This document shows, piece after piece, positions 1 to 7,324 of a stretch of 8,790 nucleotides of DNA (positions are counted from its first letter, which is position 1; the number at the start of each line of letters is the position of its first letter). The position numbers and the translations under genes were made by a program. The DNA lies in the NCBI GenBank assembly GCA_022710255.1, contig JAKLHG010000135.1, positions 1 to 8,790 of the forward strand. The letters are read 5' to 3'. Source of the DNA: Candidatus Hydrogenedentota bacterium. GTDB lineage: Bacteria; Hydrogenedentota; Hydrogenedentia; Hydrogenedentales; CAITNO01. The notes under the pieces were generated by a model. The model did no database searches. It saw only the letters and a list, made by a program, of their open reading frames with translations, and was not told the origin of the DNA.

Positions 1-1014
1 AAACTCGTTCGCGCCGAGGTGGGGATACACACCCACAACGACTGCGGGCTGGCGACGGCCAATGTTGTCGCGGCGGTCGAAGCGGGGGCGACGCATGTTC
101 AGGGGACCATCAACGGCTACGGGGAACGCTGCGGCAATGCGGACCTGTGTGCCATCATTCCCGCGCTGCAGTTGAAGATGGGATATGAGGTGCTGACGCA
201 GGACCAGTTGTCAAGATTGACCCGAAAATCCCATCTTATCGCCGAATTGGCCAACATGTCCCCCCGTGACAATGCACCCTATGTCGGCCGTTACGCCTTT
301 ACACATAAGGCGGGTATGCATGCGGACGCGGTGAGCAAGCGCAAAAGCAGTTACGAGCACATCAAGCCCGAATTGGTGGGCAATAGCACACATATCGCGG
401 TGAGCGAAATGTCTGGTCGTTCCAGCCTGATTCAGAAGTCGGCCGAGCTGGGGCTTTCCCTTGAAAAAGGCGGTCAGGAAACGAAGTCAATTCTGGAACG
501 AATCAAGGAACTGGAGAACGAAGGGTATGAATTCGAAGGTGCGGACGCTTCCCTGGAACTCATCATACGAAAGGCCACCAACCGCTACCGCAGTTTTTTC
601 GAAACCCTGGGATTCCATGCCCGGGTCAACCAGCCCCATATCGCCCAACCGACCATGTCGGAGGTCACGGTTAAAGTCAAATTGCCCGGTGGCGCCATTG
701 AACATACCGTGGCGGAAGGGCATGGCCCCGTCGACGCGATGAACAATGCCCTGCGCAAGGCGCTCCGTACCACCTATCCGAAAATAGAGGGTATGCACCT
801 CGAAGACTACAAGGTCCGCATCTTGGACGGCAAGTTGGCCACTCGGGCAAAGACGCGCGTTTTGATTGAAACTTCAGACGCCGAAAGTTCCTGGTGTACC
901 GTGGGCGTTTCGGAAAATATCATCACGGCGTCTTATGTCGCCCTCCTGGACAGTTTTGAGTATTTTCTGTTGCAGCAGTATGGCCATGAAACGGGAGGTG
1001 ACGAAGCTTCTTGA
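1..1014 (+). CDS. cimA: (R)-citramalate synthase, CimA type, 5'-truncated by the window edge
   Basis: This is the C-terminal part (337 codons) of an alpha-isopropylmalate/homocitrate synthase family enzyme. The reading frame is open from base 1, so the GTG at 19 is an internal Val codon and not a start; about 190-200 N-terminal residues should lie off the left edge, since the family is usually 510-540 residues. Visible catalytic-barrel motifs are the metal-binding HTHND (codons 10-14), GYGERCGNAD (39-48) and AGMHADAV (104-111), followed by YEHIKPELVGN. From about codon 195 onward runs the LeuA-type regulatory/dimerisation domain. The wording of these motifs fits the citramalate synthase subfamily, which condenses pyruvate and acetyl-CoA to citramalate for isoleucine synthesis in the cytoplasm, better than LeuA or NifV. 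Family is certain; substrate is inferred from subfamily resemblance. It converges on the minus-strand TPR gene with a 36-base gap and no convincing terminator between them. Confidence 0.9.
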   Translation, partial: KLVRAEVGIHTHNDCGLATANVVAAVEAGATHVQGTINGYGERCGNADLCAIIPALQLKMGYEVLTQDQLSRLTRKSHLIAELANMSPRDNAPYVGRYAFTHKAGMHADAVSKRKSSYEHIKPELVGNSTHIAVSEMSGRSSLIQKSAELGLSLEKGGQETKSILERIKELENEGYEFEGADASLELIIRKATNRYRSFFETLGFHARVNQPHIAQPTMSEVTVKVKLPGGAIEHTVAEGHGPVDAMNNALRKALRTTYPKIEGMHLEDYKVRILDGKLATRAKTRVLIETSDAESSWCTVGVSENIITASYVALLDSFEYFLLQQYGHETGGDEAS

Positions 1015-1050
1015 CGGCCGCGCCCGTCTTGTCATGACACCGGCTACAAC

Positions 1051-1821
1051 TCAGGGTTGCGTTTTTTCCCGCACCAAATCGGCATACAATTTGTGAAGCG
1101 CTTCGTTTTCCTTTCCAGGTGCGCCGAGGCGGAAATACTGTTCCAGATACTCCAGGGCCTTGTCCCGCTGGCCGCTTTTGGAATATAGAATTCCCAGTCG
1201 GGCCGCGCTGAGCGCATGGCCATACCGGGAGGCGCAACCCTCATATGCGATAACGGCTTTGGCGGTATCGCCTTCGGCTTCGGCCAGCATTCCCATGGCA
1301 TGGCCGTACGCGGCAGGGTCTCCATCGCCGGATGCAAGCGTCTCTTTCCAGTCGGACAGGCGCTGCCGGGCTTCGTCGAGCCGGCCCAGGTGTATCAAGG
1401 AATCCACGAGCGCTTCGTAAGGCGCCGGACTCGCGCCGGGACCTTCCAGCGCGCGGGACAGGTACGCGGCAGCTTTTTCGAAATTCTCTGCCTGCCACTG
1501 GAGTTCACCCGCGCGTTCCAGGGTGAAGGTACGATTGGAAGCGCCGTTAAAACGTGCGTTCAAGGCCCGCTCATAGGTCTCCAGCGCAAGTGGGTGCATG
1601 CCGCCCGCCTCGATTCGTTTTCCTTCCCGCATCAGCATATCGCCTATCGAATCGTCCCTGCGGCGCAGAAACTCCGCACCGAAACGGGCGTAACCCGCCA
1701 TCATTGCGATTATCAGCAGCGTAACGGCAATGGAGAGGACGGCTATGGTTAGTCTCTGATTGGGGGCGCCCTTCGCAGCTTCGGGTGAAGCGGTCGGCAT
1801 GGTAGTGTCTTTTTCGGCCAT
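1051..1821 (-). CDS. membrane-anchored tetratricopeptide-repeat protein
   Basis: The product is 256 residues. A short polar N-terminus is followed by one hydrophobic segment (about residues 24-45) and then a positive FLRRRDD stretch. The rest is helical, with TPR-like units at roughly 60-90, 100-125, 135-155, 170-195 and 205-232; typical pieces are NFEKAAAYLSRAL, GRLDEARQRL and GQRDKALEYLEQYF. No catalytic motif is visible, so a scaffold or protein-protein interaction role is most likely. The positive residues after the membrane segment leave topology ambiguous. The start at 1821 is supported by an AGGA about 9 bases upstream. It lies 10 bases after the stop of the O-antigen ligase gene, and the TAG of that gene sits inside the Shine-Dalgarno region, so the two are almost certainly co-transcribed and probably translationally coupled. 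I infer that it works with the ligase-TPR protein; its specific function is unknown. Confidence 0.85.
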   Translation of the reverse strand: MAEKDTTMPTASPEAAKGAPNQRLTIAVLSIAVTLLIIAMMAGYARFGAEFLRRRDDSIGDMLMREGKRIEAGGMHPLALETYERALNARFNGASNRTFTLERAGELQWQAENFEKAAAYLSRALEGPGASPAPYEALVDSLIHLGRLDEARQRLSDWKETLASGDGDPAAYGHAMGMLAEAEGDTAKAVIAYEGCASRYGHALSAARLGILYSKSGQRDKALEYLEQYFRLGAPGKENEALHKLYADLVREKTQP

Positions 1822-1831
1822 CCAGGGAATC

Positions 1832-4807
1832 CTATTCAGGAACAGGCGCGCGCTTCCGTGCGCGCAACTGCTCCAGTTCGCGTTGTGCCTGCACCTTCAA
1901 TGGCGAGGCGTCGGGAAGGCTATTTATGGCCGCAGTGAAAGCGAACACGGCTTCATCCACACGGCCCGCAGTGCTCAACAGGCGTGCATAGGTAAGTTGC
2001 ACCAGAGGATCGTTCGGCGCGTACTGTATCCCTTCGGCAATGACAGACATGGCCTTCTCCGCCTGCCCCATGCCCGACAGGGCCCGGGCCCTTGCGGAGA
2101 GCAGGCGCCCCCTTGCGTTCTCCGGGAGATGGTCAATGGCTTCAGCGAACAGCCTGTTTGCGTCTTCCCAGCGTCCGGCTTCGAGGTATGCGGTGGCAAT
2201 ATTCGCCTTGATTTCCGCCGCGCGGTCGACGGCCAGGGCCTGACCCTCCAGCATACGTATCAGCATATCAGCCGCTCCCGCGAAATCCTCGGCGGAAGAT
2301 TGCCCTGCCGATTTCATTGCCTCTCGGGCCACCTCCTGTGAAGCCAAGCCCAACGCATCACCGGCAGCGCTTCCTGAACAAAGGGCTTGCACAAAAGCGG
2401 GGATACCTTTTCCCGCGTTTGCGGCGCCGCCGCGCTGTGTCGCTTCCCGGCACAACCATGTCGTATCGTCGGCCCGTGTCGCAAGGCCTGAACACAAAGC
2501 CCATAACTCGGCCCTGTGCGGCGCAAGGGCCAGTCCGCTCCGGACCATCCGTTCCGCCACTCGTGTGTCCCGCGTCAGTTCAGCATAACAGTGAACCATA
2601 CGCCGGAGCACCGTTACGAGCAGGTCTTCCGTCCCGGGAAGGCCCGTCGATGCCTGTGCATAGTTTTTATACAACACGCTGAAGAGGGGCGCCGTGTTGC
2701 CGCTGTCACGTGCGGCTGTTTCCAGCAATGACCATGTCGATTCGTCGGCGGGTTCTTTTTCCAGCGCTTTTGCGAGCGGTTCTATCGCCTTTTCCGGCTG
2801 TCCGATTTTCGCGTAGGCCATGCCAAGCCCCTTGTTCGCTCCGGCGATGTCGCGCGGGCCGCAGCGGCGCGAGGCTTCTATTCTGTTCGCGGTTTCCTCC
2901 CAGTAGGCCCGGGCGTCCCGTCCCTGTTCCTCTGCCAACACGGCCTGTGCCCGGGTAATGCGCCAAAAGACATCCTGAACATGGGGCGAGATGTCACAAT
3001 ACCGCTCCGCCAATTCCACCTGGCGCCGCGCTTCTTCCAACAGCCCACTCACCTGCGAATAATCGGGGACGACATTATCCCGGGCGAATCTGAGTGCATG
3101 GCCCAAATAGGCTCGGGCCAGATTGGCTGCTTTGTTAGGATGGTGCGGGTCGGTTTGCTGGGCGCGTTTGTAATATTCGATAGACCTTTCCGTATCGCCG
3201 GCCTTCATGGCAAGGTGCCCGAGCAGGTCTGAATAGCGTTCATCCCAGAACACCAGGTTGCGTCCTGTCAGCAAGGCATCTTCGCCCTGTTTCAGAGCCT
3301 GGGGATAATACATGGCATTGTCGGGGTTCTCCACGAATACTTTTGCGCCGTTACCCTTCTGGTACTGGATTTCACCGGCGAAAACGCCCCCGGCGCCAAC
3401 AAGACATAGGGTGGCAGCGCCGCACAGGGCCAGACTGGAAAATACACGGGGCTGCTTTTCCGGTACGGCAAGAACTGGCCTGGACGCTTTCGCCTTCCCT
3501 TTCTTATTCACGTGTTCCGGCGCGGCAGGCTGGGCCATGGGAGAAGTCACGCCTTCGAACGCTCCTATGACCAGAAAAAAGAGACCGCCCGAAACCGGAA
3601 CCCGGAGGTTGAACCCGAATAATCCGTCCACGGTGAAGGCCAGGAAAAAGGCGGCGAAGGTGTACCCAAGATGACGCTTCTCCCGGGTGTCGCCGGTAAA
3701 GGCCAGCGTCAGACTTCGCACCAGCAGCGCCACGAGCAGGGCCACATGTAATGCCAGTCCGGGAAGCCCGGTTTCTGTGGCCGTTTCAAGGATGTCACAG
3801 TGGGCGCGCATGTTACGCTTCTGCTGGTCGGCAAACCAGCGCTTTTCATAGGGGGTCCAGTAGGCGATGGCTTCCCTGCCATAGTTGCCCGGGCCCACGC
3901 CGGTTACCGGATGGTCGAGTGCCATCTTTGCCGCGCCGTAATAACCGTTATAGCGCAGGATAAGGGAACCGTCCGTGGGAACATAGAACCCGGTCAGCGC
4001 TTTTGAAACGGGCAACAGGGCCGCCAGGCCCGCGAGGCCCAACACCGCTATTGTGGTCAGGGTCGCCATGGGCTTCCAGGGCGTGCTTATCTTGGGAATT
4101 CTGGACAGGGCGAGGGCGCACCCGGTTAACAGGGCGCCGGCAAGCAATGCCACGGGGGCGCCGCGCATATGTGTCAGGTACAGGTGGGCTGCAATCAAAA
4201 CCAGCAACAGAATCACCCAGCGCATCCGCTTCACGGTCATGAGACAGGCGCCCAGGATCAGCGAAAGCATCAGGGTATGTCCGGCAAAATTCGGATTGGC
4301 ATAGGTTGAAGGCAGCCCCCGATATTCTTCCACATCACGGGTGGACCAGGGGAAAATATCGTAGCCCAGGTATTGGGCGAACCCGTATACGCTGGAAAAA
4401 AACACCGCCAGGATTATCACTAGAAACAACTGGTGTACGTGGCGCTGTTCCCGGAATACCCGTGCCGCGAAAAGAGCCATCAGGAACCAGGTCAGGTAAA
4501 CCCGAAGTTCATCCACCCCTGCCATCTTAAATTGGGAAAGCAGTGCGCAGAATAGCCCCCAGCACAACCACAGACCCGCCAGGAACAGCGCGGGCATACG
4601 CCCCCAGTCATAAGGCGCACCGGGTTTCACGGGAACCGCCAGCAGGCTGACGGCCAGCACAACGACAAAGGCCGCCGAAGCCAACTCTTTGATGGGTTCG
4701 ACTGGATTCGCGGTAAGCGGAAACAGGGCAAGCACCAGCACAAACACCCACGCAAAAATAATCACGCGGTGGAAAGTGGCAAGTCGGGTCTGGTTGTTCA
4801 TGTCCAT
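1832..4807 (-). CDS. O-antigen ligase/Wzy family membrane protein with C-terminal TPR domain
   Basis: The 991-residue product has two halves. Residues 1-420 form a polytopic membrane region of about ten or more helices with Wzy_C/O-antigen ligase family marks: STYANPNFAG (167-176), LTHMRGAP with Arg215, the periplasmic-loop motif GVGPGNYG (303-310) and RAHCDILETATETGLPG (334-350) with His336. In this family the Arg and His are needed for transfer of undecaprenyl-diphosphate-linked glycan. A basic cytoplasmic linker (about 430-454) and a further membrane helix (455-478) lead to a long extracytoplasmic TPR region (about 500-970), with units such as GDTERSIEYYKRAQQTDP, GQPEKAIEPLAKALEKEP and GRWEDANRLFAEAIDHLP. 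The family includes lipid A-core ligases, Wzy polymerases and PglL-like protein O-glycosyltransferases; sequence alone does not choose. Neither ATG at 4807 nor that at 4801 has a good Shine-Dalgarno; 4807 is kept as the first. It is the first gene of a unit with the TPR gene at 1051-1821. Confidence 0.9.
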   Translation of the reverse strand: MDMNNQTRLATFHRVIIFAWVFVLVLALFPLTANPVEPIKELASAAFVVVLAVSLLAVPVKPGAPYDWGRMPALFLAGLWLCWGLFCALLSQFKMAGVDELRVYLTWFLMALFAARVFREQRHVHQLFLVIILAVFFSSVYGFAQYLGYDIFPWSTRDVEEYRGLPSTYANPNFAGHTLMLSLILGACLMTVKRMRWVILLLVLIAAHLYLTHMRGAPVALLAGALLTGCALALSRIPKISTPWKPMATLTTIAVLGLAGLAALLPVSKALTGFYVPTDGSLILRYNGYYGAAKMALDHPVTGVGPGNYGREAIAYWTPYEKRWFADQQKRNMRAHCDILETATETGLPGLALHVALLVALLVRSLTLAFTGDTREKRHLGYTFAAFFLAFTVDGLFGFNLRVPVSGGLFFLVIGAFEGVTSPMAQPAAPEHVNKKGKAKASRPVLAVPEKQPRVFSSLALCGAATLCLVGAGGVFAGEIQYQKGNGAKVFVENPDNAMYYPQALKQGEDALLTGRNLVFWDERYSDLLGHLAMKAGDTERSIEYYKRAQQTDPHHPNKAANLARAYLGHALRFARDNVVPDYSQVSGLLEEARRQVELAERYCDISPHVQDVFWRITRAQAVLAEEQGRDARAYWEETANRIEASRRCGPRDIAGANKGLGMAYAKIGQPEKAIEPLAKALEKEPADESTWSLLETAARDSGNTAPLFSVLYKNYAQASTGLPGTEDLLVTVLRRMVHCYAELTRDTRVAERMVRSGLALAPHRAELWALCSGLATRADDTTWLCREATQRGGAANAGKGIPAFVQALCSGSAAGDALGLASQEVAREAMKSAGQSSAEDFAGAADMLIRMLEGQALAVDRAAEIKANIATAYLEAGRWEDANRLFAEAIDHLPENARGRLLSARARALSGMGQAEKAMSVIAEGIQYAPNDPLVQLTYARLLSTAGRVDEAVFAFTAAINSLPDASPLKVQAQRELEQLRARKRAPVPE

Positions 4808-4851
4808 TTCTACAAAGCGTTTGAGTAATAAAAACCTTGGAAACTGTTGCC

Positions 4852-4887
4852 GGGGAAGAGTATACCGGAACGGGTGCCCTGATTAAA
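4852..4887 (-). promoter_or_regulatory. candidate promoter of the O-antigen ligase-TPR operon
   Basis: On the minus strand a TATACT hexamer (4864-4859), one mismatch from the -10 consensus, lies exactly 17 bases after TTTAAT (4887-4882), which matches three of six positions of a -35 box. Transcription would begin near 4852 and leave a leader of about 45 bases before the ATG at 4807. The position just after the terminator-like hairpin of the upstream gene makes sense for an independent transcription unit. The -35 match is weak and promoter rules of this lineage are unknown, so this is a suggestion only. Confidence 0.35.
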
Positions 4888-4916
4888 GGACGCGCAAAAA
4901 CAGGACGCGCAAAAAC
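4887..4916. repeat. perfect tandem duplication of a 15-bp unit
   Basis: The unit aggacgcgcaaaaac occurs at 4887-4901 and again immediately at 4902-4916, with no mismatch. A partial third step (gcgtc) follows. The copies lie between the GH42-like gene and the ligase operon, and provide two alternative right arms for the hairpin described at 4895-4921. It may be a simple slippage duplication. Confidence 0.9.
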
Positions 4917-4921
4917 GCGTC
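4895..4921 (-). terminator. probable intrinsic terminator of the GH42-like gene
   Basis: Read on the minus strand, about 27 bases past the stop at 4948, GACGCG (4921-4916) can pair with CGCGTC (4909-4904) across a six-base loop. The hairpin is followed after a few bases by five T residues. The duplicated unit offers a second CGCGTC arm (4894-4889) for an alternative, larger-loop hairpin. The stem is only six base pairs and the T-tract is interrupted by a preceding G, so termination may be partial. Confidence 0.45.
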
Positions 4922-4947
4922 AGAAATCCTTAACGCGGGTTTGACCG

Positions 4948-7209
4948 CTATTCTCCCAGACTCAGCAGCCGCGTTTCCCCCGTGCCCAGGGACATGAGGA
5001 TTGTTTCCTTTCCAAACCATCCTATATTCGGATCCAGTTGATCCTCGACGTCACAGAAACGTCCGAGAAAGAGTGACCGCTTACCGGGCCGGCTCGCATG
5101 CAGCGCTATCAGCGGTTCCCTGGCGAAAAACGCGTCGTAAAAGATTCCTTCTTCCGGGTTCGGGTAGATTGGCTGTTCAAGCAGTTGCACGATGGTGCTG
5201 AGCAGCGCCGGGGTGATCTCCGGATCGGCCATATAAAGCGAGGTCCACCCCTCCGGCAGCGTTACGATGGCAACACTGCCCTTTTCACCGTCCGCCGTGT
5301 ATGTGGCCAGAAAGTCAACGGATTCATTGCGCTGAATGTAGAAGAGGGGAGACCAGAGTTCCTGATTGCCGAAGTTTTCCCCGGCCTTCATGTACTGTCC
5401 CGAAAGAACATACTTGGAACCCGACTGGGTCGGTTCCGGAAAAGCGGCCACATCCATACCCGTGGTGGCGCTGATGTTTTCCACATCGGGCGCCATGCCG
5501 AAATAACCGGGCGCGTATACCCATATGACGGAGGCCTGTTCCAGGGCGAAGCGGGCATGCAGCCGGGCCCGCGATTCCGCCGACAGTTGAAAGGCGTTCA
5601 GGAACAGATAGACGGGGGTCGGAGGTGAAATGCCGTCGATTACGTCGCGTAACAGGTGGAAGCGGGTGCTGATGCCTGTGCGCAGGGCGGCATCCCTGCC
5701 GCGCTGCAACAGCACCGAATTGGTATGCTCGGCGTTTTGCAGGTAGCAATTGGACATTTCATCCACGACGACCGTCAACGTGGCCTTGCTTTCCTGATCC
5801 GCCTGGCCGACGGCCACGGCGGCGTTCTTAACGTATATTTCCTTCAGTTTCTTAAACTGATGCCATTGTTCACCGTCGTTGAGCCACCCTTCCCGGCTCG
5901 GGTCGGACCAGATGAGTCCTAACCCGTAGGTCAGGGCCATGGAGAAATTACGGCGCTGCACTTCGTAAACGTCACTTGCGCGGAGCCCCTTTATCCGGGC
6001 GAATTCACCGGTTTCTTCGTTCCGCTCCACACCGGTCCGGGTATCATCCAGAAGATACCAAGTCTTTCCCCGTACCTTCAGGCTGTCCACGGCACCCATC
6101 ATCCCGCCGGCGCCGCCAAGCCCGCGGTCAAAATAAGACACCGGGGATACAAAACCGGTGATATCGCTTTCCAGAAGCAATTCCAGCCCGTAGTGGCCGG
6201 AGGAGGCAGACATAGCCTCGTAGGTATACCCGTAGGGGGCAAGGACCATGGGGGTTATGGTGGACACCCTCGCCGTTAATGAGGCGAAACCCGCCAGCAC
6301 GTCCGCCACCCGCTCTGAACAGTACCGGTTGAAATCCACCACCGGCTGCCGGGCAGGCAACTCCCAGAAGGCGTTGACCATCGCTTCGCTTTTGGGGCAT
6401 TCAGGAATGCCGGCGGTTGTGAAATCCACCTCCTTGTTTTGCCAGGCCGTTTTTAGCGTCTCCGGGGCTTTATAAATGCGTTCCAGCCATTGCCGGAACC
6501 CGGCCGTGTTGGCTTCAGACTTGTCGTATTCGTCGGTAAGCATCCAGCGCTGTTCGCGCAGCGCCGAGAGCCCGTACCCCAGGACGCCATCACCGAAGGG
6601 GCCGGATTCCACTTCTTGAATCAAGGCCTCCAGCAACCGATGCGCCGTATCGAGCCACAAGGAGGAACTGATGGATGGGTAGGCCTGCAGCGTATCGTTC
6701 ACCATGATGGCAGCCTCGGGGTGCTGTTCGAGCCAGGCCACGGGCGGATTGAGGTTCACCCAGACCAGTACGCGGGCGTTCTTGTCCGCAGCGAGATATT
6801 TTTCAAGCACGCTATTGACATTCTCCCCCCTCTCCTCTTCGGTGCTGTCCGACCCCATCCAGTCCAGAGAGACCGGCGCGAAAAAGCGGTGGATGCCCGC
6901 GCCGGACGCCAACGCCAGCTGCGCCTCCACAATCTCCCATTTTTCCACGCCCGTGCCTCCTACGTGCAGGAACAGGGGCACCTCGACTTCCTCCTGAGAG
7001 GCGGTGTCCTGGTCGCCGGCGGGACCGGCCTCCTTGCCGGAAGGCGATGCCGGCGCGCCCACACGTTGTACCGGTTTTGCGATAGGTACCCGTGGTACGG
7101 ATAGTTTTCCCAGGTAGAGCCCGGCGCCGATTGCCATGGTCAGTATGACGATGAAAAGTCCAATGCGCATCAATACCGCTTTATTGAAAAGACCCGAATT
7201 GGAGTTCAT
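4948..7209 (-). CDS. membrane-anchored GH42-like (beta-galactosidase-fold) protein, possibly non-catalytic
   Basis: Numbering is from the ATG at 7209 (753 residues). That start is chosen because AAAGGA sits six bases before it; the ATG at 7215 directly abuts the same AAAGGA, with no spacing. An N-terminal membrane segment (about 13-35) and a Pro/Ala/Gly/Glu-rich linker (38-77) precede a barrel-like region (about 78-460). GH42-like pieces there are NLNPPVAWLEQHPEA (152-166), the SSLWLDTAHRLLEALIQEV region, FRQWLERIY and VDFNRYCSERVADVL. From about 478 to 680 it resembles the beta-galactosidase trimerisation (GATase-like) domain, with VVVDEMSNCYLQ and YLFLNAFQLSAESR followed by WVYAPGYF; a small C-terminal beta domain ends it. 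It should act outside the cytoplasmic membrane on glycans. At the usual acid/base site I read GYGLSALREQRW and at the nucleophile region GKTWYLLDDTRT, with no obvious Asn-Glu or Glu in the expected places. Family placement is by pattern recognition; substrate unknown. Confidence 0.75.
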   Translation of the reverse strand: MNSNSGLFNKAVLMRIGLFIVILTMAIGAGLYLGKLSVPRVPIAKPVQRVGAPASPSGKEAGPAGDQDTASQEEVEVPLFLHVGGTGVEKWEIVEAQLALASGAGIHRFFAPVSLDWMGSDSTEEERGENVNSVLEKYLAADKNARVLVWVNLNPPVAWLEQHPEAAIMVNDTLQAYPSISSSLWLDTAHRLLEALIQEVESGPFGDGVLGYGLSALREQRWMLTDEYDKSEANTAGFRQWLERIYKAPETLKTAWQNKEVDFTTAGIPECPKSEAMVNAFWELPARQPVVDFNRYCSERVADVLAGFASLTARVSTITPMVLAPYGYTYEAMSASSGHYGLELLLESDITGFVSPVSYFDRGLGGAGGMMGAVDSLKVRGKTWYLLDDTRTGVERNEETGEFARIKGLRASDVYEVQRRNFSMALTYGLGLIWSDPSREGWLNDGEQWHQFKKLKEIYVKNAAVAVGQADQESKATLTVVVDEMSNCYLQNAEHTNSVLLQRGRDAALRTGISTRFHLLRDVIDGISPPTPVYLFLNAFQLSAESRARLHARFALEQASVIWVYAPGYFGMAPDVENISATTGMDVAAFPEPTQSGSKYVLSGQYMKAGENFGNQELWSPLFYIQRNESVDFLATYTADGEKGSVAIVTLPEGWTSLYMADPEITPALLSTIVQLLEQPIYPNPEEGIFYDAFFAREPLIALHASRPGKRSLFLGRFCDVEDQLDPNIGWFGKETILMSLGTGETRLLSLGE

Positions 7210-7221
7210 TTGCATTCCTTT
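7203..7221 (-). promoter_or_regulatory. ribosome binding site that decides the start of the GH42-like gene
   Basis: On the minus strand AAAGGA ends at 7216 and is followed directly by ATG (7215-7213), CAA and a second ATG (7209-7207). A Shine-Dalgarno with zero spacing would not serve the first ATG well, whereas the second has a six-base spacing. The protein therefore most likely starts at 7209. Confidence 0.6.
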
Positions 7222-7324
7222 ACTGATGAATATCCAATCTGCATGTCACGCGTTTCCGCAGCCCAAGCCTGCTCTCTTTCAGGATCGGCCTGTATTCACT
7301 GCATGTTGCGTCCGGCGGGTACGC

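Noticed and set aside
1013..1028. GACGG/CCGTC hairpin at the end of cimA
   Set aside because: Only five base pairs and not followed by a T-tract; not convincing as a terminator.
1216..1752. 178-residue plus-strand open frame
   Set aside because: Antisense shadow of the TPR gene, whose repeat pattern and operon position are convincing.
4887..4916. Short repeats considered as a CRISPR array or attachment site
   Set aside because: Two abutting 15-bp copies without spacers, cas genes, integrase or tRNA; a simple tandem duplication explains it.
5098..5628. 176-residue plus-strand open frame
   Set aside because: Antisense to the trimerisation-like domain of the GH42-like gene; no domain signs of its own.
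6490..7104. 204-residue plus-strand open frame
   Set aside because: Antisense shadow of the GH42-like gene with no family features.
7239..7306. Two copies of ctgcatgt 60 bases apart upstream of the GH42-like gene
   Set aside because: Eight bases, not palindromic, poor flanking similarity; compatible with chance.
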